Source: an uncultured Clostridia bacterium
GTDB lineage: Bacteria > Bacillota > Clostridia > TANB77 > CAG-508
NCBI GenBank assembly: GCA_944386685.1
Contig: CALXCA010000018.1
Coordinates: 1 to 38,974, forward strand
DNA length: 38,974 nucleotides
Direction: 5' to 3'
Shown: positions 1 to 7,199 of the stretch, one piece after another
Layout of the letters: each line of letters opens with the position of its first letter
How positions within the stretch are numbered: position 1 is the first letter of the stretch
Position numbers and translations under genes: made by a program
The notes under the pieces: model-generated
What the model saw: the letters and a program-made list of their open reading frames with translations, nothing else
What the model was told of the DNA's origin: nothing
Databases searched by the model: none

Positions 1-48
1 TGCCATAAAATTATTTTAGAAATTCTTATATTTCCGTATTGAGTCGAA

Positions 49-91
49 AAATTTATGCAATTATTAATATATAAAAATTTCTTACTGAACT
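49..91. repeat. Dispersed hairpin repeat R1, copy 1
   Basis: This copy reads ATTTATGCAATTATTAATAT followed by AAATTTCTTACTGAACT. The same sequence recurs at 10905-10958 and, reversed, at 23265-23308. Here only the right arm of the palindrome is intact. It lies in non-coding AT-rich DNA (1-298) upstream of the DUF1064 gene. Confidence 0.75.
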
Positions 92-205
92 GTAATAATA
101 TTTTTATACAAATATTGTTATCATTTTTTAGTTTTATATGTTTTTATTATATTATTAAAATTATTTTTTGTAACTAAGAATTTTTATAAATATTAAAATT
201 AATAA

Positions 206-234
206 TTGAATATTTAAAAAAATTCTTATATAAT
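206..234 (+). promoter_or_regulatory. SigmaA-type promoter of the DUF1064 gene
   Basis: TTGAAT (206-211), a 17-nt spacer and a perfect TATAAT (229-234) lie about 65 nt before the start codon of the gene at 299. Consensus match and spacing are good. The leader between promoter and gene carries the AGGTTTATAGG motif shared with def. Confidence 0.65.
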
Positions 235-246
235 ATTATAAGAATA

Positions 247-281
247 AGGTTTATAGGTAACCTTGTAAAAACCTAAATATT
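247..281 (+). promoter_or_regulatory. Leader motif shared with def (copy 1)
   Basis: The sequence AGGTTTATAGGTAACCTT then GTAAAAACCTAAAT precedes the DUF1064 gene. An almost identical leader precedes def on the other strand (about 10795-10832). The outer AGGTTT/AAACCT can pair. Role unknown; it could be a regulatory leader or a small dispersed repeat. Confidence 0.4.
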
Positions 282-298
282 TTTATAAGGATATAATA

Positions 299-649
299 AT
301 GGAACATTGGACAGTTGATGATTATAAAAACTTTACAAATAATAAAATAAAAAAAAGTAAATATAGAGCAAATAAAACTTCTATTGATGGTCATACTTTT
401 GATAGCAAAAAAGAAGCAGATTATTATTGTGAATTAAAATTAAGATTGCAAGCTAATGAAATCGCTGGCTTTTGTTTGCAACCTACTTTTATGCTTGCTC
501 CTGGTTTAAAATATAAAGCAGATTTTATTGTTTTTAATTCTGATAATTCTTACGAAGTTGTTGATGTTAAAGGGGTTAGAACAAAAGAATATATTGCTAA
601 AAAGAAAGTTTTTGAAGATAAATACCATATGAAGATAAAAGAAATTTAG
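299..649 (+). CDS. DUF1064 (phage-type, PD-(D/E)XK-like) protein
   Basis: A 116-residue protein resembling the DUF1064 family, which is common in Firmicute phages and probably belongs to the PD-(D/E)XK nuclease superfamily. Visible signatures are an N-terminal YRANKTSIDGHTFDSKKEA block (residues 23-41), a conserved acidic KEAD helix start, then KADFIVF (about 73-79) and the strand VVDVKG (about 87-92), which supplies the D...(D/E)xK-like residues. An ATAAGGA ribosome site sits 7 nt before ATG. It is a single gene with its own promoter and terminator, and no other phage gene surrounds it, so it looks like an orphan left by a prophage or carried as a morphon. Substrate and role are unknown. Confidence 0.8.
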   Translation: MEHWTVDDYKNFTNNKIKKSKYRANKTSIDGHTFDSKKEADYYCELKLRLQANEIAGFCLQPTFMLAPGLKYKADFIVFNSDNSYEVVDVKGVRTKEYIAKKKVFEDKYHMKIKEI

Positions 650-680
650 TTTATAACAAAATTTGATTTTATAACTAAAG

Positions 681-716
681 ACACTTACATATTATTTTGT
701 AAGTGCCTTTTTCTTT
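681..716 (+). terminator. Rho-independent terminator after the DUF1064 gene
   Basis: Stem CACTTAC (682-688) pairs with GTAAGTG (699-705) and is followed by a T-rich run (708-715) on the plus strand. It lies 30 nt after the DUF1064 stop codon. Confidence 0.8.
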
Positions 717-718
717 AA

Positions 719-799
719 TTAATAACTCACATCATATTTAGATTTATATCCAGTACGTTGATTGCCTTCTGAGTCTAAATTAATTCTTTCTTTATTTTT
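719..799 (-). other. Possible decayed C-terminal gene remnant
   Basis: Just beyond the stop of the AAA ATPase, a different minus frame stays open for about 27 codons with non-AT-biased codons, ending NQRTGYKSKYDVSY and a TAA at 719. It has no start codon or ribosome site of its own. It could be the tail of a lost gene, or chance. Confidence 0.25.
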
Positions 800-2126
800 C
801 TTTTAAATATCTTTTTAACAAAAATGTTAAAAAATATGGAAAAGTATAAAATTTACCATTAAAACCTATATTTTTATTACATAATTTTATACCATATTTT
901 ATATCTTTATAAAGATTACTATTTATTAAATTATTAAGTGAAATTGTTGAATTATTATTTGCTTTTACTTCAATAGGTATTAAAGAATTTTTATCTCTTA
1001 CCATAAAATCCATTTCAATTTTTTTACTATTATCTTTGTAAAAATATAAATCATATCCTGCCTTTACTAACATATCACTAACAATATTTTCATATAAAGC
1101 ACCTTTATATGTATTAATATTTTCATTATTTCTCAAATCATCTTGAACTTCCTCATCTAGCGAACCAATTAGTAAACCTGTATCTGCAAAATACAATCTG
1201 TAATTATCTGGATTATAATTTCCTTTTAGAGGAAGACATGCTTGCTCCATAGCATAAGAAATATTTATAATTCCAGCATTTGCAAGCCATTCTACAATTC
1301 CTACATATTCTCTATTTCTTGCTCCATCTGCAATTTTTGATATTTGAAATTTTTTGTTTTCATTTCCTAAAAATACTGGTATTTTCCTATAACAATTTAA
1401 TATTTTTGTTTTGTCTAATCCTCCTGCATATTTAGTAATATCTTCTTCATAGTCAAGCAAAATCTGTTGTTGCATTTTTAGAACTCCACTAAAATTTTTG
1501 TTTTCAATAAACATACTTACTATAGCAGGCATTCCGCCAACAATCATATATTCTTTAAAATTAGACATCATAACATCATATTGCATATTACTTAAAGGTT
1601 CTAATTCTATCATATGTTGATATAAATCATAAATTTGATTATCATTATATCCTTTAGCCCATAAGAATTCTTCGAAATCTAATGATTTCATGATATAATC
1701 TTCTTTATTTCCAACACTATTTGATTCAATTTCTTTATAATTTATTCCCATTAAAGAACCTGAACAAATAACGTCAAATCTACCATCTTCTTTAAATGAT
1801 TTTAATGATGTTGCTGTACTTATACAATCTTGCATTTCATCAAAAAAAATTAAAGTATTATGTTCTTCTATTTCTATATTAGGCATTTTTAATGTTATAT
1901 TTTTTATTATATTATCAACTTCAAATCCATCTTCAAATATTGTTTTAAAATGTGGCTGAAGTGCAAAATTTATTTCTATAAATATTTTATAATTGTTATT
2001 TCCAAAGTTTCTAATTGCATTTGTTTTTCCTATTTGTCTTGCACCTTTTATTATTAATGGTAATCTATTTTTGTTATTTTTCCATTCAATAAGATAATTA
2101 TCTATTTTCCTTTTTAATCGTTTCAT
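792..2126 (-). CDS. AAA ATPase with C-terminal DUF4143
   Basis: A P-loop ATPase of the AAA_14 plus DUF4143 type, a widespread accessory family in bacteria and archaea whose function is not settled. Near the N terminus the Walker A reads KGARQIGKT and the Walker B reads LIFFDE, followed by a sensor-like ICSGS strand. The C-terminal third carries a nuclease-like fold with the block MDFMVRD...LIPIEVKAN, as in other DUF4143 proteins. I take ATG at 2126 as the start (444 residues). A longer frame begins at TTG 2147 and an in-frame GTG at 2135 also follows the GAAAGGA site, so the start is uncertain by 7 codons. The gene stands alone behind an iteron-bearing promoter region (2166-2249), which suggests tight or autogenous control. 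Confidence 0.85.
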   Translation of the reverse strand: MKRLKRKIDNYLIEWKNNKNRLPLIIKGARQIGKTNAIRNFGNNNYKIFIEINFALQPHFKTIFEDGFEVDNIIKNITLKMPNIEIEEHNTLIFFDEMQDCISTATSLKSFKEDGRFDVICSGSLMGINYKEIESNSVGNKEDYIMKSLDFEEFLWAKGYNDNQIYDLYQHMIELEPLSNMQYDVMMSNFKEYMIVGGMPAIVSMFIENKNFSGVLKMQQQILLDYEEDITKYAGGLDKTKILNCYRKIPVFLGNENKKFQISKIADGARNREYVGIVEWLANAGIINISYAMEQACLPLKGNYNPDNYRLYFADTGLLIGSLDEEVQDDLRNNENINTYKGALYENIVSDMLVKAGYDLYFYKDNSKKIEMDFMVRDKNSLIPIEVKANNNSTISLNNLINSNLYKDIKYGIKLCNKNIGFNGKFYTFPYFLTFLLKRYLKEK

Positions 2127-2165
2127 ATTTATCACTATTCCTTTCAAAATTTACCTTCTAAAGTT

Positions 2166-2194
2166 ATTTTATCACATTTTTAGAAATATTTCAA
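2166..2194 (-). promoter_or_regulatory. Promoter of the AAA/DUF4143 gene
   Basis: Minus-strand TTGAAA (2194-2189), a 17-nt spacer and TAAAAT (2171-2166), about 40 nt before the start codon. The -10 box overlaps the gene-proximal copy of the TTTATCACATTTTTAG iteron, so a protein bound there would block RNA polymerase. Confidence 0.55.
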
Positions 2195-2249
2195 TATAAC
2201 TTTATCACATTTTTAGAATGATTTTGCTACTATTTTATCACATTTTTCG
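2168..2249. promoter_or_regulatory. Three operator-like iterons, 33-bp period
   Basis: TTTATCACATTTTTAG occurs at 2168-2183 and 2201-2216, and with two changes (ending CG) at 2234-2249. The starts are exactly 33 bp apart, about three helical turns, while the DNA between copies is unrelated. This suits cooperative binding on one DNA face upstream of the AAA/DUF4143 gene. Confidence 0.6.
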
Positions 2250-2313
2250 ATTTTAAAATTATTAAAGTTTATTCAAATTGGAATTTTCAACTTCAATAAG
2301 AAAATCCCAAAAA

Positions 2314-2327
2314 ACTAGTGATTGTAA
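2314..2327. repeat. CTAGYGATTGTA motif, copy 1
   Basis: ACTAGTGATTGTAA, a short motif also found at 6202-6215, 25315-25330 and (reversed) 33372-33387. Each copy is intergenic or overlaps a 3' gene end on the minus strand. The copies near 6.2 and 33.4 kb are directly followed by the ATAGGAAA hairpin. Confidence 0.5.
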
Positions 2328-2334
2328 CATTGAA

Positions 2335-2456
2335 GAACAATAGCGGGCTTTTTTTACATTTTATATGTTTATAACATTTTAAAGTCCGCGTCATTGTTCG
2401 TGCGCCAATTTTACGAAGTAAAATTGTGTGCATCCGTTTGAGCGAAGCTCTTTTCT
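2335..2456. repeat. Structured dispersed repeat R2, copy 1
   Basis: About 120 nt starting GAACAATAGCGGGCT and ending GAGCGAAGCTCTTTTC. It can fold into an outer stem (GAACAATAGCGGGCT with AGTCCGCGTCATTGTTC), a 9-bp hairpin CAATTTTAC-GAA-GTAAAATTG and a small hairpin GAGC-GAA-GCTC. A nearly identical copy lies at 3349-3470 and a partial one at 24627-24700. It is non-coding on both strands. Confidence 0.8.
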
Positions 2457-2532
2457 AGTATAGGAAAAACTTGAATTTTATTTTCACTTTGAGTTGCGTA
2501 ACTTAAAGTTTCATATTGTTTCCTATACTAGA
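2454..2532. repeat. ATAGGAAA hairpin R3, copy 1
   Basis: TCTAGTATAGGAAA pairs perfectly with TTTCCTATACTAGA at the ends of a 79-nt segment. The interior, reversed, matches the interior of the 6223-6330 copy (GAAACTTTAAGTTAC then CTCAAAGTGAAAATAAAATT). It directly follows repeat R2. Confidence 0.7.
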
Positions 2533-2557
2533 AAAAAATCTCTGAATTATTCAGAGA
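2532..2557 (-). terminator. Terminator overlapping the GT51 stop codon
   Basis: Minus-strand hairpin TCTCTGAA-TAA-TTCAGAGA followed by seven Ts. The TAA in the loop is the stop codon of the GT51 gene, so coding end and terminator are fused. Confidence 0.85.
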
Positions 2558-3299
2558 CTTTTTCTGTTTGATTTACTTTTTCTACAACTGCATTGGTTTC
2601 TTGTAATATTTCATTTTTTTCTTCTTCTGTAATATACTCATATTTTACCATTTTATCTAAAACTTGATTTTGTCTTTGTTGGGCTAAATCTAAATGGTCT
2701 GTTGGGCAATATGCTGATGGAGCATTTGGTATTCCTGCAAGCATACTTGACTCATTTCTATTCATATCTTTTGGCTCTTTGCCATAATATCCTAAAGATG
2801 CATCTTTTATGCAATAATATCCATCACCAAAATAACTTGTATTTAGATATAATTCAAAAATAGTATCTTTATCTAAATTTTTTTCTAATTCAAATGCCAT
2901 AAATATCTCTGCAATTTTTCTAAGAGCTGATTTTTCTTGAGTAAAATATATATTTTTAGCTAATTGTTGTGTTATTGTACTTCCACCTTCTCTAAGTTCC
3001 CAATATCTTATATTAACTAATACAGCTCTTGCTAATGCAATTGGGTCAACAGCACCATGATTATAAAATCTTCTATCCTCAACTGCAATAACTGCATTTT
3101 TGTAAAACTCTGGCAAATCTTCTAATTTTGTATAACTTTCATTTGATTGTATTTCTGCAACTTTATCTTTAATACTCATTTCATTAATTGCATTTTTGTA
3201 TATATTATAACCCTTATTTAAAAGTATACTTATTCCTGTTAATGCAACTAATAAAATTAATAATATAATTATTAAAAATATTCTTTTTATTATTTTCAT
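2547..3299 (-). CDS. Monofunctional peptidoglycan glycosyltransferase (GT51)
   Basis: A membrane-anchored glycosyltransferase that polymerises lipid II into glycan strands outside the cytoplasmic membrane. A hydrophobic segment (about residues 5-28) is followed by the GT51 motifs in order: AVEDRRFYNH with the catalytic glutamate, EGGSTITQQLAKN, KIAEIFMAFELEK, LYLNTSYFGDGYY and AGIPNAPSAY. The protein ends soon after, at about 250 residues, so there is no transpeptidase domain as in class A PBPs; this resembles MtgA-type proteins. The start is placed at ATG 3299 behind GAAAGGA. An ATG at 3311 touches the ribosome site and is less likely. The gene stands alone between R2 repeats. Confidence 0.9.
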   Translation of the reverse strand: MKIIKRIFLIIILLILLVALTGISILLNKGYNIYKNAINEMSIKDKVAEIQSNESYTKLEDLPEFYKNAVIAVEDRRFYNHGAVDPIALARAVLVNIRYWELREGGSTITQQLAKNIYFTQEKSALRKIAEIFMAFELEKNLDKDTIFELYLNTSYFGDGYYCIKDASLGYYGKEPKDMNRNESSMLAGIPNAPSAYCPTDHLDLAQQRQNQVLDKMVKYEYITEEEKNEILQETNAVVEKVNQTEKVSE

Positions 3300-3348
3300 A
3301 ATAAATAACATTCCTTTCTTGTTTTAAAGGCTCACATAAAAATAATAA

Positions 3349-3470
3349 GAACAATAGTGGACTTTTTTAGACATTTTATATATTCATAACATTTTAAAGT
3401 CCGCGTCATTGTTCGTGCGCCAATTTTACGAAGTAAAATTGTGTGCATCCGTTTGAGCGAAGCTCTTTTC
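3349..3470. repeat. Structured dispersed repeat R2, copy 2
   Basis: Same order of elements as 2335-2456; from AACATTTTAAAG onward the two are identical for about 80 nt. The 5' stem differs in a paired manner: GTGGACT here against GCGGGCT in copy 1, both facing AGTCCGC. Its last hairpin runs into the R3-type palindrome at 3460-3512. Confidence 0.8.
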
Positions 3471-3512
3471 TTGAATAGGAAAAAGCGATTTTTCCTATTC
3501 AATGAAAGAGCT
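3460..3512. repeat. ATAGGAAA hairpin R3, copy 2
   Basis: AAGCTCTTTTCTTGAATAGG with its AAAAA extension pairs with TTTTTCCTATTCAATGAAAG and AGCTT around a GCGA loop, giving a near-perfect stem of about 24 bp. It has the same ATAGGAAA/TTTCCTAT centre as 2454-2532 and 6223-6330 but different flanking stem bases. Confidence 0.7.
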
Positions 3513-3632
3513 TATATCAAACTTTCATCCTATTTTTATTGTACTACATTTTATTCGACAAATAAATACCTTTTTCTTAATTTTTTCTTATTTTATTGCA
3601 GTTATTTTTTTTACATCAAAAAAGTAAATTTA

Positions 3633-3683
3633 GTACCGGTTCTATTTTTTCCCATTTTTGATAGCAAATTATAGAACCGGTAC
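3633..3683. repeat. 13-bp perfect inverted repeat GTACCGGTTCTAT
   Basis: GTACCGGTTCTAT (3633-3645) and ATAGAACCGGTAC (3671-3683) face each other in non-coding DNA. A variant, ATAGAACCGGCAC, closes the palindromic element near 28570, so this belongs with the GGGACCGACCCC family of intergenic motifs. The rest of 3513-3784 is AT-rich with no credible gene. Confidence 0.6.
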
Positions 3684-3694
3684 ATTTTTACCCA

Positions 3695-3731
3695 TCAAAA
3701 AAGAAACATAAGCTGACCTCACAACTTATGC
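3695..3731 (-). terminator. Terminator after the SleB/CwlJ-type gene
   Basis: On the minus strand GCATAAG and CTTATG flank a GTGAGGTC-containing loop and are followed by TTTCTTTTTT. It lies about 55 nt after the stop of the gene ending at 3785. A second small stem (CTCAG/CTGAG) lies between. Confidence 0.6.
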
Positions 3732-3784
3732 TTCTCTTGTACTCAGCTACAATTGTAAACTGAGGTTGGAGTGATTTTTATAGG

Positions 3785-4723
3785 TTACCATACCTTATAG
3801 AAGATATGGTCACCAAATTCCACTTTAACTTGGATGCTATTTCTCATCTCTATTTCCGAACTACCACAGTAGTCCGGATTATAGAAAAACAATGCACCTC
3901 CACTTGCATACTCGTCGGGATTCAGACCTTTACTAATTGCTTCTTGACGAAGCAATTCTTCAGTCGGATCCTCTCCTGCAAGAGCACGCTCTGCTGCTTG
4001 TACACAGCTTTCTGGCACCTCAGAAAAAGCAACTGGCTCGCCAAAAGCCATTACTGTTCCTCCTTTTACAGAGGAAAACTGTCCTTTCTGAGAGATAACC
4101 TCTTGTATCGTGTTCGGAAAACTTTCCGATTCAACACGATTCAGAATTGTTGCAGCAACTGCAAGTTGCTGTTCCAATGTTTGGTTACCCGCTTCTGCGT
4201 AGGTAATCTTCGCCAGCAATTGCAAATCCTCACTTGCAATTTTGGAAATTGTTGTACTCAAAGAATTTTCTTCTGAAAATTCTTCTTCAACAACAGGAGA
4301 TGAAGTCTCAGCTTGGCTTTCGCCAATCAATTTTTTTGTTTCTTCACTTGCCTTTTCTCTTTCCATTTGCCGAGCAATTTCTTGCTCAACAATTTGGTTG
4401 TACCTATCTTCACTTTGAATATTTGCCTTACTAGTCTCCTTAATCTCCTCTTGCCTAACCATTTTTATGGCTTCAGCATTGTTGTCCAAAATGTCGATGG
4501 TTGATTGATAACAAACACACATTGTGTTTGCGACAAACGCCATTGTCGCAATAACACTTGCCAAACTTACTCGTAAGTTCCGAGTTTCATCATGGCAATT
4601 CGCAGTTGCTACATGCCTACCTTTCTTTTGCATGGTAATGACAGCAGATTCATATTCTTTTCTTAGCATATGGATTGTTTTCACTCCTTTCAAATTATCC
4701 ATATCTATATAATTATACAACAT
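3785..4723 (-). CDS. SleB/CwlJ-type cell wall hydrolase (Hydrolase_2)
   Basis: A membrane-anchored or secreted lytic enzyme with the Hydrolase_2 fold of SleB and CwlJ. A hydrophobic segment spans about residues 51-71. A charged, Glu-rich linker follows (about 80-155), and the catalytic domain runs from about 168 to the end with ITYAEAGNQT, whose Glu177 aligns with the catalytic Glu of SleB, then VAATILNRVESESFPNTI and an ALFFYNPDYC block. Base composition is much richer in G+C than tyrS, which ends only 22 bp upstream, so the gene looks acquired. The start is uncertain: ATG 4723 has AAAGGA close by, while ATG 4669 (294 residues) is preceded by GAAAGGAG and leaves a normal short cytoplasmic tail. 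Target may be vegetative wall or spore cortex. Confidence 0.82.
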   Translation of the reverse strand: MLYNYIDMDNLKGVKTIHMLRKEYESAVITMQKKGRHVATANCHDETRNLRVSLASVIATMAFVANTMCVCYQSTIDILDNNAEAIKMVRQEEIKETSKANIQSEDRYNQIVEQEIARQMEREKASEETKKLIGESQAETSSPVVEEEFSEENSLSTTISKIASEDLQLLAKITYAEAGNQTLEQQLAVAATILNRVESESFPNTIQEVISQKGQFSSVKGGTVMAFGEPVAFSEVPESCVQAAERALAGEDPTEELLRQEAISKGLNPDEYASGGALFFYNPDYCGSSEIEMRNSIQVKVEFGDHIFYKVW

Positions 4724-4745
4724 TTTTCCTTTTTTTTCAAGTCTA

Positions 4746-5972
4746 CTATTGTTTTCTTCCTACATAATAATTCTTTTTTCCTCTTTTTATAATTATATAA
4801 TAATTATCTATAAACATATCTTCTGTAATTGTTATATTGCTATCTGTTACTTTATTTCCATTTATTGATATGGCACCACTAGTAATAAACTCTCTTGCTT
4901 CTCTTTTACTATTTGCAGCACCTATATTTATAACCATGTCGACTATACTTATATTTGAATTAACATCTTTCATGTCTTGCTCATCAAATAAATCTGTTAT
5001 ATCTTGTTTTGTTAAATCATCAAATTTATTGTTAAATAAACTTTGAGCTAATTTTTCTGCTCTATCATATTCTTCTTTTCCATGTAAAAATGTTATAATT
5101 TCTCTAGCTAAAGCTTTATGAGCTTCTCTTAATTCTGGATGTTCATTATTCTTTTTTTCATATTCTTCTATTTCTTCTTTTGAAAGGAATGTATAGATTT
5201 TTAAATAATCTATAACCATAGAATCTTCAACATTTACAAAGAATTGGTATAGTTTATAGCTTGAAGTTTTATTTTTATCTAACCATAAAGCATTTCCTTC
5301 ACTTTTTCCAAATTTCTTTCCTTGAGAATCTGTTACAAGTGGCATTGTAAATCCATATACTTCATCCCCTGTTGACTTTCTAATTAAGTCAATTCCTGCT
5401 GTAATGTTTCCCCATTGATCTGACCCTGCACATTGTAAATCTACACCTTTATGTTCATGTAAATATTTGAAGTCTAATGCTTGTAATATCATATATGAAA
5501 ATTCTGTGTATGTTATTCCTGATTCTAATCTTCTTCTTATTATGTCTTTATCTAACATATAGTTTATATTAAAAAATTTTCCATAATCTCTTAAAAAATC
5601 TATTACATTTATGTCTTTATACCAGTCATTATTATTTACAACTTCAAATCCAAAGATTTTTTCTACTTGTTTTTTTAAACTTTCAAAATTGCTTTTTACT
5701 TGCTCTTTACTTATCATTGCTCTTTCTGTTGTAGGTCTTGGATCTCCTATCATTCCTGTTCCTCCACCTACTAATAATATTGGATGATGTCCTGCTTCTT
5801 TTAATCTTTTTGAAATTAAGAAACTTGATAAATGTCCTACATGTAAACTGTCTGCTGTTGGATCTGTTCCTATATAAAATGTTAAGCCTCCTTTGTTTAA
5901 TTTTTCTTCTAATTCTGGACTTGATATGTCTTTTATTAGTCCTCTCCATTTTAAATCTTCTACTACTGTCAT
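4746..5972 (-). CDS. tyrS: Tyrosyl-tRNA synthetase
   Basis: Class I synthetase that charges tRNA-Tyr with tyrosine in the cytoplasm. At 408 residues it has the usual bacterial length. The HIGH-type signature is HVGH (44-47), the KMSKS-type loop is KFGKS (220-224), the tyrosine pocket shows YIGTDPTADSLH near the N terminus and CAGSDQWGNI at 181-190, and an S4 RNA-binding domain ends the protein (about 345-405). GAAAGGA lies 11 nt before ATG 5972. I looked for a T-box leader (AGGGTGG...ACCGCG with specifier stem) in 5973-6200 and saw none, although many Firmicute tyrS genes have one. Confidence 0.97.
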   Translation of the reverse strand: MTVVEDLKWRGLIKDISSPELEEKLNKGGLTFYIGTDPTADSLHVGHLSSFLISKRLKEAGHHPILLVGGGTGMIGDPRPTTERAMISKEQVKSNFESLKKQVEKIFGFEVVNNNDWYKDINVIDFLRDYGKFFNINYMLDKDIIRRRLESGITYTEFSYMILQALDFKYLHEHKGVDLQCAGSDQWGNITAGIDLIRKSTGDEVYGFTMPLVTDSQGKKFGKSEGNALWLDKNKTSSYKLYQFFVNVEDSMVIDYLKIYTFLSKEEIEEYEKKNNEHPELREAHKALAREIITFLHGKEEYDRAEKLAQSLFNNKFDDLTKQDITDLFDEQDMKDVNSNISIVDMVINIGAANSKREAREFITSGAISINGNKVTDSNITITEDMFIDNYYIIIKRGKKNYYVGRKQ

Positions 5973-6201
5973 TTTTCTATCATTCCTTTCTTTTTATTGT
6001 TTTGAATTTTTTGATTTCATTATTTTTTATTTTTTGTTTTTTTGATTTTTTTATTTTAAGATTTTACTTTTTTAAATTTATATAATTTAGTTTTATTTCT
6101 TATGTTCTATATTTTAACTTAAAATAGTTCAAATTTCAAGTTTTTTCTAAATTATATCGTAAATAATTACATTTTCAACTATAAGAAAAAAATCCCAAAG
6201 G

Positions 6202-6215
6202 GCTAGCAATCGTAG
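6202..6215. repeat. CTAGYGATTGTA motif, copy 2
   Basis: GCTAGCAATCGTAG, one of four related intergenic motifs, here 7 nt before the ATAGGAAA hairpin at 6223-6330, the same order as (reversed) at 33340-33387. The neighbouring 5973-6180 is very AT-rich, with nothing recognised beyond the tyrS ribosome site. Confidence 0.45.
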
Positions 6216-6222
6216 ATATTTA

Positions 6223-6330
6223 TATAATAGGAAACAATATGAAACTTTAAGTTACTTAGGCTCAAAGTGAAAATAAAATTTTAAATATAAAAATTTTATT
6301 TTCAAAAGAAAGTTATGCTTTCCTATTATA
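6223..6330. repeat. ATAGGAAA hairpin R3, copy 3
   Basis: TATAATAGGAAA (6223-6234) pairs with TTTCCTATTATA (6319-6330). Inside is a second palindrome, AAAATAAAATTTT facing AAAATTTTATTTT. The left interior matches the reverse of 2454-2532. Confidence 0.7.
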
Positions 6331-6339
6331 CAAATATAC

Positions 6340-6386
6340 AGCCAGAAAGGAGGTTGAGGAATTTCTTCCTCACCTCCTCTCTGGCT
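6340..6386 (-). terminator. Strong hairpin after the orphan gene at 6419
   Basis: A 21-22-bp stem with one or two imperfections: AGCCAGAAAGGAGGTTGAGG (6340-6359) against CCTCACCTCCTCTCTGGCT (6368-6386). The following T-run is weak on either strand, so it may act as a terminator or an mRNA-stabilising 3' end. Confidence 0.6.
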
Positions 6387-6418
6387 TGTATAAGTTTGTT
6401 CCTTTTCAGGACTTTATC

Positions 6419-6811
6419 TTAGGTTTTGGGAACGTACTTAAGCAGATACGTTTTTTGGGGATTTAACGGCCTCTGGTAGGTTGCAATCCCATACCTGTCA
6501 AACACGTTGTTCAGGACTGACTCCACTCCAACGAGGTCGTCATATAAATCTTGGGGATAAATTGTATATGCAATCTTGCACATACGCAAAATCCCGTCAC
6601 TGGTTTTCATGCAAGTGCCATCATCTCTCGGAGTGTAACCTTCAAGATAATTCCGGCACCAGCCAACCTTCGCAAGAGTATGCAAGTCATTGGCAGAGAA
6701 AATCACCTGCACATCATGTTCTTTGATTTTCTCAAAGAGAACTGAAACGAAATTGCTTTCGTTCACAATCAGCTCTTCTACTGAGTTAACTCTCGAGCCA
6801 AAAATTCCCAT
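6419..6811 (-). CDS. Hypothetical protein, orphan higher-GC cassette
   Basis: A 130-residue soluble protein I do not recognise. No signal peptide or membrane segment; it has a central IIFSAND-like hydrophobic strand, a CRNYLEGYTPRDDGTC stretch with two cysteines, and a C-terminal YATYQRP-type basic tail. AAGGAGGT lies 5 nt before ATG 6811. By eye the gene is near 45% G+C, against about 25% in surrounding genes. It has its own leader and 3' hairpin, so it forms a self-contained unit like those at 7200-7978 and 24752-25072. Probably horizontally acquired; function unknown. Confidence 0.75.
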   Translation of the reverse strand: MGIFGSRVNSVEELIVNESNFVSVLFEKIKEHDVQVIFSANDLHTLAKVGWCRNYLEGYTPRDDGTCMKTSDGILRMCKIAYTIYPQDLYDDLVGVESVLNNVFDRYGIATYQRPLNPQKTYLLKYVPKT

Positions 6812-7070
6812 AATTTACCTCCTTATAATTGCTGAGGGGTGAATATACGTCAAGGAGTACTTGACTCCCAAATACTTTTATATTATATCACTATTTTTCA
6901 AAAAAATCTACATTTTTTTGAAATTTGGCAATTTTTTAACATTTTGTTTATTGTTGAGTTTACGAGAGGTTCTGTGTCAGAGAGGATCATTAAAAAGCCT
7001 TATGAATTCTTTTTGAATGAAATAAATAGGGGATTTTAAAAAATATTTATATATAATCTTAAAAAAAATG

Positions 7071-7110
7071 GACCGACCCTAATAGTAATAGCAAAAAGGA
7101 CCGCCCCCAG
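7071..7110. repeat. GGACCGACCC motifs, two copies
   Basis: GGACCGACCC and GGACCGCCCCC sit in tandem, separated by about 15 nt of A-rich sequence. They are members of the GGGACCGACCCC intergenic family seen at 10114-10260, 15674-15985 and 28288-28585. The rest of 6812-7070 holds the leader and likely promoter (TATAAT near 6882) of the 6811 gene. Confidence 0.6.
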
Positions 7111-7119
7111 ACAAACAAT

Positions 7120-7167
7120 AAGACAGGTCAGTACTCAGAAATTACTTCTTTGTATTGACCTGTCTTT
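7120..7167 (-). terminator. Hairpin after the orphan gene at 7200
   Basis: AAGACAGGTCA (7120-7130) pairs perfectly with TGACCTGTCTT (7156-7166), with a 25-nt loop. On the minus strand it lies 33 nt after the gene and is followed by a T-rich stretch (TTATTGTTTG). Confidence 0.6.
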
Positions 7168-7199
7168 AGCTTTAGAATTAGAACTCTAAAAAAACTTAG

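Noticed and set aside
1..205. Gene fragment at the left edge
   Set aside because: No frame is open with convincing codon use; the stretch is AT-rich with one R1 repeat.
3441..3674. Plus-strand 77-codon frame in the 3.3-3.8 kb gap
   Set aside because: It runs through repeat R2 and the R3 hairpin, is made of Phe/Tyr/Leu and has no ribosome site.
5738..6085. Hydrophobic plus-strand frame across the tyrS start
   Set aside because: It is the antisense of tyrS and of its T-rich leader; the Leu/Phe-rich composition is typical of AT-rich antisense frames.
5973..6200. T-box riboswitch upstream of tyrS
   Set aside because: No AGGGTGG-type antiterminator sequence, specifier stem or adjacent terminator was found in this AT-rich leader.
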